DNA of 5,173 nucleotides from Fodinibacter sp035633415 (GTDB lineage: Bacteria > Actinomycetota > Actinomycetes > Actinomycetales > Dermatophilaceae). Positions 1-5,173 of the stretch are shown here, piece after piece. A program made the translations under genes and the position numbers. The DNA lies in NCBI GenBank assembly GCA_035633415.1, contig DASQEZ010000343.1, forward strand, positions 1 to 5,173. Reading direction: 5' to 3'. Within the stretch, counting starts at the first letter, position 1; every line of letters starts with the position of its first letter. Under the pieces are notes generated by a model. It was given only the letters and a program-made list of their open reading frames with translations. It had not been told where the DNA came from and searched no databases.

Positions 1-1018
1 CCGCCGTCACCGCCGGTGCCGTCACCGGCAGCGTCTCCGCACCACGCAGGGGCTGGGTGCGCGGCCTGGGTTCGCCGCCGTCGAAGCCGGCAGCGATGAC
101 GGTCACCCGCACCTCGTCGCCCAGGGCGTCGTCGATGACCGCGCCGAAGATGATGTTGGCGTCCGGGTGCGCAGCCTCCTGCACCAGCCGGGCGGCCTCG
201 TTGATCTCGAAGAGGCCGAGGTCGGAGCCGCCCGACACCGACAGCAGCACGCCGCGGGCTCCTTCGATCGAAGCTTCGAGCAGCGGGCTGGAGACCGCCA
301 TCTCGGCCGCCGCGACCGCACGGTCCTCGCCCCGAGCCGAACCGATGCCCATGAGGGCCGAGCCCGCCCCGAGCATGACCGACTTGACGTCGGCGAAGTC
401 GAGGTTGATGAGCCCCGCCGTCGTGATCAGGTCAGTGATCCCCTGCACGCCCGAGAGGAGCACCTGGTCGGCGGAGCGAAAGGCGTCCAGCGCCGAGACG
501 TTGCGGTCGCTGATGGACAGCAGCCGGTCGTTCGGGATGACGATGAGCGTGTCGACCTCGGCGCGGAGCTCGTCGATGCCGGTCTCGGCCTGCACCGAGC
601 GACGCTTGCCCTCAAAGGAGAACGGCCGGGTCACGACACCGACCGTCAGCGCACCGAGCGAGCGTGCGATCCGAGCAACGACCGGGGCACCACCGGTGCC
701 GGTGCCCCCACCCTCGCCGGCCGTCACAAAGACCATGTCGGCGCCCTTGAGGACCTCCTCGATCTCGTCGGAGTGGTCCTCAGTCGCGGTCCGGCCGACC
801 TCTGGGTCGGCGCCCGCGCCGAGACCCCGGGTGAGCTCGCGGCCAACATCGAGCTTGACGTCAGCATCACTCATGAGGAGTGCTTGCGCGTCGGTGTTGA
901 TGGCGATGAACTCGACGCCCTTGAGCCCGACGTCGATCATCCGGTTGACGGCATTGACGCCGCCTCCACCGATACCGACGACCTTGATGACCGCGATGTA
1001 GTTCTGCGGTGCCGCCAC
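1..1018 (-). CDS. ftsZ: Cell division protein FtsZ (3' end missing)
   Basis: FtsZ is the tubulin-like GTPase that polymerises into the cytokinetic ring at mid-cell and recruits the divisome. The visible 339 residues begin MAAPQNYIAVIKVVGIGGGG and contain the nucleotide-binding glycine loop (residues 15-20), the NTDAQAL segment (41-47), the tubulin signature GGGTGTGG (103-110), VVTRPFSFEG (128-137), and the T7 synergy loop NLDFADVKSVM (205-215), whose aspartates complete the GTPase site of the neighbouring subunit. The globular domain ends near GFDGG (311-315). After that a Pro/Ala/Thr-rich linker starts and runs off the left edge, so the C-terminal peptide that binds partners is not seen. The start is GTG at 1018, chosen because it gives the conserved actinobacterial N-terminus and has GGAAGGG 8 nt upstream. 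It is the last gene of the block and, unlike the others, is preceded by a 174-bp gap with its own regulatory-looking sequence. Identity is certain; the exact start is very likely. Confidence 0.98.
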   Translation of the reverse strand, partial: MAAPQNYIAVIKVVGIGGGGVNAVNRMIDVGLKGVEFIAINTDAQALLMSDADVKLDVGRELTRGLGAGADPEVGRTATEDHSDEIEEVLKGADMVFVTAGEGGGTGTGGAPVVARIARSLGALTVGVVTRPFSFEGKRRSVQAETGIDELRAEVDTLIVIPNDRLLSISDRNVSALDAFRSADQVLLSGVQGITDLITTAGLINLDFADVKSVMLGAGSALMGIGSARGEDRAVAAAEMAVSSPLLEASIEGARGVLLSVSGGSDLGLFEINEAARLVQEAAHPDANIIFGAVIDDALGDEVRVTVIAAGFDGGEPRPRTQPLRGAETLPVTAPAVTA

Positions 1019-1026
1019 GGCGTCCG

Positions 1027-1033
1027 CCCTTCC
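1027..1033 (-). promoter_or_regulatory. Ribosome binding site of ftsZ
   Basis: On the minus strand GGAAGGG lies 8 nt before the GTG at 1018. It is a strong purine-rich Shine-Dalgarno-like match with good spacing and supports that GTG as the ftsZ start. It also argues against the upstream ATG at 1068, which is in another frame. Confidence 0.75.
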
Positions 1034-1040
1034 AGCCGGA

Positions 1041-1089
1041 GAACCTTCACGTTCAGGTAGAGGTTCATAGTTATGTCAACCTGAGGTTG
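1041..1089 (-). promoter_or_regulatory. Probable ftsZ promoter/operator region with two dyads
   Basis: A TTGACA hexamer, identical to the -35 consensus, is seen on the minus strand at 1079-1074, about 56 bp before the ftsZ start. No convincing -10 hexamer lies 16-18 bp further on, where the sequence reads CCTGAACG, so the promoter call rests on the -35 and the location. Overlapping the -35 is a perfect 6-bp dyad, CAACCT-G-AGGTTG (1077-1089). A second perfect dyad, GAACCT with AGGTTC (1041-1046 and 1061-1066, 14-nt gap), lies just downstream. The two share the half-site AACCT/AGGTT, giving four half-sites in 49 bp. This part is less GC-rich than its flanks. Dedicated ftsZ promoters in this gap are known in actinobacteria such as Streptomyces. 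Whether the dyads bind a regulator or fold as RNA in the leader is inference. Confidence 0.55.
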
Positions 1090-1133
1090 GAGGAGAAGGT
1101 AGGCGACGCGACCGCCTGGAGGCAAGCCGCCGC

Positions 1134-1172
1134 AGGAACCCACGAGAGGAATCCGCGGGAGGAACCCGCGAG
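1134..1172. repeat. Three 13-bp tandem repeats in the ftsQ-ftsZ gap
   Basis: On the plus strand three 13-bp units follow each other without a gap: AGGAACCCACGAG (1134-1146), AGGAATCCGCGGG (1147-1159) and AGGAACCCGCGAG (1160-1172). Units 1 and 3 differ at one base. The array is non-coding and lies just after the ftsQ stop and about 55 bp before the TTGACA element, reading in the direction of transcription. No function is known to me; it could be a small slippage-made repeat, a binding array, or part of an RNA structure. Confidence 0.8.
1154..1170 (-). other. GC-rich stem-loop after ftsQ
   Basis: CGCGGG (1154-1159) and CCCGCG (1165-1170) form a perfect 6-bp stem with a 5-nt loop, 23 nt past the ftsQ stop codon. 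It arises from tandem repeat units 2 and 3. There is no T-run after the stem on the minus strand, so it does not qualify as a classical intrinsic terminator. It could attenuate, pause or protect the 3' end of the upstream message, or have no role. Confidence 0.4.
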
Positions 1173-1192
1173 GGACCAGCTCTGGACGCGAG

Positions 1193-1948
1193 TCAGCCGC
1201 GGGTCGTCGGTGCGTCCGGGGCGCGCACGTCGTACCGGTCGGCGCGTTGGGACAGCAGGGCGGCCAGCACCGCAGCCTTCTGCTCCCCCGCGAGGGCGTC
1301 CCCCCACAGCACCACGGCGCCCGACCGCAGGCGCAGCCGCACGTCGTCGGGGCTCGTGACCTCGACGGCCGCGACCCGGCGCGCCAGGGAGGGCGGCAGG
1401 GTCTGGATCACGGAGAGCCCCGCGGCCACCGCCTCGGGCGACGTGGTGTCCAGGTCGACGTCGAAGGTGGGGAGCCCGCGCGGCAGGCTCTGCACCGTGG
1501 CGTAGTCGACGCCCTCCGCGTCGAGGAGGCGCAGGCTGTCGGCCCGACGCGCGACCGTCACCGGCTGTCGTTCGACGACCGTGATGCGGAGGGTGTGCGG
1601 CCAGACTCGTTCGGCCCGGACGGCGGCGACGACCCGGAGCTCGCCGACCCGGCGCTCCACCGCAGCGGTGTCCACCCTGGCGAGGGGTACCCCGGCCTCG
1701 ACGTCAGAGGTGAGCCGCACCAGTCCTTCGGAGGCCCGCTGCTCGCCGACCACCTCGATCGTCCGGACCCCCAGCAGGTCCGACCAGCCCAACGCCCAGA
1801 CGACACCTGAAAAGACAAGAACAGCAGCGGCTCCCAGACCCCGGCGCCGCCACCGGCGCCGGCGGTCAGCACGGGGGCGCTCGGCGAACCTGCTGGGCGC
1901 CCCCAGGACCGCGGGCCGGTCCTGCGTCGCCGGGCGGGTGCCGCTCAC
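1193..1948 (-). CDS. ftsQ: Cell division protein FtsQ (DivIB family)
   Basis: FtsQ is a bitopic membrane protein of the divisome that links early cytoplasmic components to the septal synthases. The 251 residues show the family layout: a cytoplasmic tail rich in Arg (about 1-37, with a dense Arg cluster at 29-36), one membrane helix (about 38-55, GLGAAAVLVFSGVVWALGW), then an extracytoplasmic POTRA domain (about 59-128, starting LGVRTIEVVG). The family motif WPHTLRITVVERQPV (116-130) closes it. A beta domain follows (about 135-240), with LPRGLPTF (155-162) and the late WGD...K segment (215-224), ending in a short YDVRAPDAPTTR tail. The start is GTG at 1948, which overlaps the murC stop by 4 nt (GTGA), with GAGG 4 nt upstream; this suggests translational coupling. 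Sequence conservation in this family is low, so the call rests on architecture plus its place between murC and ftsZ, which together are decisive. Confidence 0.95.
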   Translation of the reverse strand: MSGTRPATQDRPAVLGAPSRFAERPRADRRRRWRRRGLGAAAVLVFSGVVWALGWSDLLGVRTIEVVGEQRASEGLVRLTSDVEAGVPLARVDTAAVERRVGELRVVAAVRAERVWPHTLRITVVERQPVTVARRADSLRLLDAEGVDYATVQSLPRGLPTFDVDLDTTSPEAVAAGLSVIQTLPPSLARRVAAVEVTSPDDVRLRLRSGAVVLWGDALAGEQKAAVLAALLSQRADRYDVRAPDAPTTRG

Positions 1949-3360
1949 GACGCCTCAGCACGCTCGGTCAGCAGGGCCAGCACCTCGGGACCGAGAAGGG
2001 TCACGTCCCCGGCTCCGAGGGTGAGGACGAGGTCGCCGGGCCGAGCTCGGCGCACCAGCTCGGCGGCGACCGCGGACCAGGACGGCTCGAACCGCACCTG
2101 CTCCGTCGGGAGCGGGACCGAGCGGGCGACCAACGACCCTGACACCCCCGGTTCGGGGTCTTCGCGGGCGGCGTAGACCTCCATGACGATGACCTCGTCG
2201 GCCAGTCCCAACGCTGCCCCGAAGGCCTCAGCGAAGACGCGCGTACGGCTGTAGAGGTGGGGCTGGAAAGCCACGACGAGGCGTCCCTCCCCCACGAGCT
2301 GACGGGCCGCGGTCAGGTCGGCGACCAGCTCGGTCGGGTGGTGGGCGTAGCTGTCGACGACCCGGACCCCGCCCGCGGTCCCCTTGAGCTCGAGCCGCCG
2401 CCGGGTCCCCACGAAGTCAGCGAGACCCTCGCGCAGACGCTCGTCGGGAAGTCCGAGGGTCAACCCCGCGAGGAGCGCCGCCGCCGCGTCCAGCACGTTG
2501 TGCCTCCCCGGCACGGCAAGCTGCACCCGCCCCAGGCGTCGCCCGCGGACCACGACGTCGAAGCGTGCCCCCGTGCCCTCGAGCACGAGGTCGTCGACCC
2601 TCAGGTCGGCCCCGGCAGCCTCGCCGTACGTCGTCACGGCCCCCCCTCGAGCCCGCACCCGCTGGGCCAGCTCGACAGCTCCGCTGTCGTCGGCACAGGT
2701 GACGAGGTGGCCCCCGGGCACGATGCAGTCCGCGAAGGCGACGAAGGCGTCGCGGTAGGAAGCGTCGTCGCCATAGTGGTCGAGATGGTCGGGGTCGACG
2801 TTGGTCACGACCGCGACCGAGGGGCGGTAGTGGAGGAACGAGCCGTCACTCTCGTCTGCCTCGGCGACGAAGATGTCGCCGGAACCGTGATGAGCGTTGG
2901 CGCCCGAGTCGCTCAGGTGCCCCCCGATGGCGAAGGACGGGTCGACCCCGCAGTGCTGGAGAGCGACGGTCAGCATCGACGTCGTCGTGGTCTTCCCGTG
3001 CGTGCCTGCCACCGCGACCGCTCGGCGGCCCACCATGAGGGCGGCCAGCGCCTGCGCCCGGTGCAGCACCGGGAGACCGCGCCGCCGGGCCTCCAGCACC
3101 TCCACGTTGGTGGGCCGGATCGCCGCGGACACCACGACGCTGTCAGCATCCGCGACCTGCGTCGCGGCGTGACCCACGTGCACCTCGGCGCCGAGGGCCC
3201 GCAGGGCAGCGAGGTCTCGCGAGTCCTTGGCGTCGCTCCCCGACACGGCGAGCCCCCGCGCGAGCATGATGCGGGCGATGCCGGACATACCCGCGCCGCC
3301 GACCCCGACGAAGTGGACCCGGCCCAGGTCGGCGACCGTGGGCTCGGCACCCGTCGTCAC
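1945..3360 (-). CDS. murC: UDP-N-acetylmuramate--L-alanine ligase MurC
   Basis: MurC is the cytoplasmic ATP-dependent ligase that adds L-alanine to UDP-MurNAc, the first step of the peptidoglycan stem peptide. The 471-residue length is normal for the family. Domain 1 opens with the UDP-binding loop HFVGVGGAGMSGIA (16-29). The central ATPase domain has the P-loop GTHGKTTTT (119-127), EADESDGSF (167-175) and TNVDPDHLDHYG (186-197). The C-terminal domain follows GRHNVLDAAAA (285-295) and carries RRLELKG (321-327), DSYAHHPTE (336-344), FQPHLYSRT (365-373) and AAREDPEPGVSG (397-408). The histidines of HPHLY/YAHHPTE type motifs and the P-loop lysine are intact, so the enzyme should be active. The start is GTG at 3360, overlapping the murG stop by 4 nt; the upstream Shine-Dalgarno is weak, which fits coupled re-initiation. 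The stop overlaps the ftsQ start in the same way. Confidence 0.98.
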   Translation of the reverse strand: MTTGAEPTVADLGRVHFVGVGGAGMSGIARIMLARGLAVSGSDAKDSRDLAALRALGAEVHVGHAATQVADADSVVVSAAIRPTNVEVLEARRRGLPVLHRAQALAALMVGRRAVAVAGTHGKTTTTSMLTVALQHCGVDPSFAIGGHLSDSGANAHHGSGDIFVAEADESDGSFLHYRPSVAVVTNVDPDHLDHYGDDASYRDAFVAFADCIVPGGHLVTCADDSGAVELAQRVRARGGAVTTYGEAAGADLRVDDLVLEGTGARFDVVVRGRRLGRVQLAVPGRHNVLDAAAALLAGLTLGLPDERLREGLADFVGTRRRLELKGTAGGVRVVDSYAHHPTELVADLTAARQLVGEGRLVVAFQPHLYSRTRVFAEAFGAALGLADEVIVMEVYAAREDPEPGVSGSLVARSVPLPTEQVRFEPSWSAVAAELVRRARPGDLVLTLGAGDVTLLGPEVLALLTERAEAS

Positions 3361-4463
3361 ACCGAGTCTCTTCGGGTTGGCGCCCCACGAGTCGCGGCCG
3401 CCTCGAGCACGAGGTCGACGAGTCGCTCGTCCGCGTCACGACGCCCGAACGCCGCCGCAGCCTCGCCCATGGAGGTCCGGCGTCCGGCGTCGAGCACGAG
3501 GGCGGCTACGTCGTCGGCCACGAAGCCAGGGGTGCAGGAGGCATCGTCGACCAGGACCCCGCCGCCGGCCTCGACCACAGGTCGGGCGTTGAGCCGTTGC
3601 TCCCCGTTGCCGATCGGAAGCGGGACGTAGAAGGCCGGGAGCCCCACCGCGGCCACCTCCGCACAGGTGATGGCCCCGGCCCGGCACAGCATGACGTCCG
3701 CGGCCGCGTAGGCGAGGTCCATCCGGTCGAGATAGGGCACGACCACGTACGGCGGCTCGTCGGCGCCGCGCTCGACCCGGACGACGTGCGTGGGCCCGCT
3801 GGCATGCAGCACCTGGATGCCGGCGGCGCCCAGGGCTGACGACGCGCCCTCCGCCGCGTGGTTGAGCCGTCGGGACCCCTGTGAGCCCCCGGAGACCAGG
3901 AGCGTGGGCCGGTCCGGGTCCAGACCGAACCGCTCGCGGGCCTCAGCCCGTCGCGCAGCCCGATCGAGATGGGCGACCATGGGCCGCAGCGGGATCCCGA
4001 CGTAGCGGGCGTGCGGCAGAGCGCCGGGTACCGCCTCGGCCACCCACGGGGTCAGGCGGGCTCCCAGCCGGTTGGCCAGGCCGGCGCTGGCGTTGGCCTC
4101 GTGGACCACGAAAGGGATCGTGAGCCGACGGGCGGCCAGGTAGGCAGGGGCCGCCACGTAGCCACCGAAGCCGACGAGCACGTCGGCGTCGGTGCTGCGC
4201 AACACCTCAGCCACCTCGTGAACGGCGCCTCGCAGCCGTCCCGGGACACGGAACAGGTCGAGGCTCGGCCGGCGCGGAACGGGCACCGGCGCGATGAGGG
4301 CGAGGTCATAGCCACGAGCTGGGACCAGCGTCGTCTCGAGACCGCGTGCGGTGCCCAGCGCGGTGATCCCGACCTGGGGATCGCGGGCTCGCAGCGCGTC
4401 GGCGACCGCGAGCGCGGGCTCGATGTGACCCGCAGTGCCGCCGCCGGCGAGCACGACGTGCAT
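3357..4463 (-). CDS. murG: Undecaprenyl-PP-MurNAc-pentapeptide N-acetylglucosaminyltransferase MurG
   Basis: MurG transfers GlcNAc from UDP-GlcNAc to lipid I, making lipid II on the inner face of the membrane. The 368 residues form the GT-B fold of glycosyltransferase family 28. The N-terminal acceptor domain has the glycine-rich loop GGGTAGH (7-13), VGFGGYVAAP (97-106) and HEANASAGLANR (121-132). The C-terminal UDP-GlcNAc domain has a second glycine loop, SGGSQGS (191-197), then RAGAITCAEV (261-270), whose Glu lies where the ribose-binding Glu of the family sits, and GNGEQRLNA (285-293). The N-terminal sequence from MHVVLAGGGTAGH fits the family. A GTG at 4472, three codons upstream in frame, is an alternative start (adding MSG) and would overlap the ftsW stop by 4 nt, as at the next two junctions. 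With ATG at 4463 the gap to ftsW is 5 nt. The downstream end overlaps murC. Confidence 0.97.
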   Translation of the reverse strand: MHVVLAGGGTAGHIEPALAVADALRARDPQVGITALGTARGLETTLVPARGYDLALIAPVPVPRRPSLDLFRVPGRLRGAVHEVAEVLRSTDADVLVGFGGYVAAPAYLAARRLTIPFVVHEANASAGLANRLGARLTPWVAEAVPGALPHARYVGIPLRPMVAHLDRAARRAEARERFGLDPDRPTLLVSGGSQGSRRLNHAAEGASSALGAAGIQVLHASGPTHVVRVERGADEPPYVVVPYLDRMDLAYAAADVMLCRAGAITCAEVAAVGLPAFYVPLPIGNGEQRLNARPVVEAGGGVLVDDASCTPGFVADDVAALVLDAGRRTSMGEAAAAFGRRDADERLVDLVLEAAATRGAPTRRDSV

Positions 4464-4468
4464 CCCGC

Positions 4469-5173
4469 TCACCGATCCGGCTGCAGCGAGCCGAGGACCG
4501 CGTGCCAGCGCTGGCGTCGGACGGCCCGCCGAGCGACCAGGGCCTCTTCGGCGCCGGGTTCGGTCCGAGCAAAGGACAGCAACATGCCCAGGGCGACCAA
4601 CGTGATGAGCAGCGCCGCGCCGCCGTAGGACACGAGCGGCAGAGGAAGCCCGGCGATCGGCAGCAGTCCGAGCACAGCGCCGATGTTCACCAACGCCTGG
4701 GCGCCGATCCAGGCGGTCGCGGCCGCCGCCGCGAGCCGGACGAAGGGATCGCCCGTTCGCAGCGAGATGCGCACCCCTGCGAAGACCAGCACGCCGAACA
4801 GAGCCAGGACGGTGAGGGTGCCCGCGAGACCGAGCTCCTCGCCGATCACGGCGTAGATGAAGTCGGTGTGCGCCTCGGGGAGCCGGCCCCACTTCTCGCG
4901 GCCGGCACCGAGCCCGACCCCCCACCAGCCCCCACCGCCGAGCGCGTACAAGCCGTGGCGGTACTGGAGGCCATTGCCCAGCGGGTCAGCGAGCGAGGGG
5001 TTCAGCCAGGTGTCGAACCGGTCCAGCCGGTGCGGCGCAGTGATGGACAGGTAGGCCACCCCTGCAGCCGCGACCCCGCCGAGCACGACGAACAGCCGCA
5101 TCGGCGCGCCAGCGACGAAGAACAGAGCCCCGGTGATCGCCATGAGGACCACGGCAGTGCCGAGATCGCCACC
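4469..5173 (-). CDS. ftsW: Septal peptidoglycan polymerase FtsW (5' end missing)
   Basis: FtsW is the SEDS-family glycosyltransferase that polymerises lipid II into septal glycan together with a class B PBP. Only the last 234 codons are visible, roughly the C-terminal 55-60% of a family protein of about 400 residues; the reading frame is open to the right edge. It starts in GGDLGTA, the conserved PDLGT-like site, followed by membrane helices (visible residues about 6-20 and 25-44). Then comes the large extracellular loop with NPSLADPLGNGLQ (58-70) and LPEAHTDFIYAVIGEELG (98-115). The Asp of HTDF (codon 4864-4862) aligns with E. coli FtsW D297, considered catalytic. Two more long hydrophobic stretches follow, including PLVSYGGAALL, and then a charged cytoplasmic tail of about 33 residues (202-234). 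RodA has a similar core, but the position immediately before murG in a dcw cluster points to FtsW. Confidence 0.95.
   Translation of the reverse strand, partial: GGDLGTAVVLMAITGALFFVAGAPMRLFVVLGGVAAAGVAYLSITAPHRLDRFDTWLNPSLADPLGNGLQYRHGLYALGGGGWWGVGLGAGREKWGRLPEAHTDFIYAVIGEELGLAGTLTVLALFGVLVFAGVRISLRTGDPFVRLAAAAATAWIGAQALVNIGAVLGLLPIAGLPLPLVSYGGAALLITLVALGMLLSFARTEPGAEEALVARRAVRRQRWHAVLGSLQPDR

Noticed and set aside
57..1060. Plus-strand open frames of about 300 codons opposite ftsZ.
   Set aside because: Low-complexity Ser/Arg/Pro/Ala-rich translations that mirror the well-supported ftsZ frame on the other strand.
937..1068. Minus-strand ATG at 1068 opening a 44-codon frame (MNLYLNVKVLRLEG) that overlaps the ftsZ start out of frame.
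   Set aside because: No clear ribosome binding site before it, it sits inside the promoter-like region, and past codon 20 it only reads ftsZ in a wrong frame. A regulatory upstream ORF is conceivable but unsupported.
1841..1862. Near-palindromic GGCGCC-rich stretch within ftsQ that could form a strong hairpin.
   Set aside because: It encodes the Arg-rich region just before the FtsQ membrane helix; codon choice at high GC explains it.
2257..3630. Long open frame (457 codons) on the plus strand, antisense to murC and the end of murG.
   Set aside because: It is an antisense shadow of murC, a normal effect of high GC at third codon positions. Its translation has no recognisable domain and it crosses a gene boundary.
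4464..4925. 154-codon in-frame extension upstream of murG within ftsW.
   Set aside because: It overlaps the conserved FtsW coding sequence in another frame and its translation is Arg/Ala-rich without family similarity; MurG similarity starts at MHVVLAGGG.
1..5173. Search for an undescribed accessory system, mobile element, CRISPR array or RNA gene.
   Set aside because: Both strands are accounted for by five core dcw genes and one short intergenic region; nothing suggests transfer or an unknown system.

Overview
This window is a piece of the division and cell wall (dcw) cluster of a high-GC Gram-positive bacterium, almost certainly an actinomycete (Actinomycetota). The GC content is high throughout, GTG starts are frequent, the gene order is ftsW-murG-murC-ftsQ-ftsZ with no murB or ddl between murC and ftsQ, and the FtsZ N-terminus (MAAPQNYIAVIKVVGIGGGG) has the form I associate with actinobacteria. 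An order such as Micrococcales is a guess; the sequence alone does not settle it.

All five genes lie on the minus strand, so transcription runs from high to low coordinates. From 5173 to 4469 is the C-terminal half of ftsW (the start lies outside the window). It is followed by complete murG (4463-3357), complete murC (3360-1945) and complete ftsQ (1948-1193). A 174-bp intergenic stretch (1192-1019) comes next, and then ftsZ from 1018 off the left edge (339 codons visible; most of the C-terminal linker and the tail are missing). The first four genes are packed tightly: murG/murC and murC/ftsQ overlap by 4 nt at GTGA, and a third GTGA sits at the ftsW/murG junction. The only real gap lies before ftsZ. 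It holds three 13-bp tandem repeats, a GC-rich hairpin, a TTGACA -35-like element overlapped by a perfect dyad, and a good ribosome binding site.

Functionally, MurC adds L-alanine to UDP-MurNAc in the cytoplasm. MurG completes lipid II at the inner face of the membrane. FtsW polymerises septal glycan on the outer side. FtsQ is the membrane-bound divisome scaffold, and FtsZ forms the cytokinetic ring that places the machinery. The window therefore joins precursor supply, glycan polymerisation and ring assembly in one operon-like block.

I found no mobile element, CRISPR array, RNA gene or unknown protein system. The coding content is ordinary core genome. What merits a second look is in the ftsQ-ftsZ gap and in the repeated GTGA junctions.
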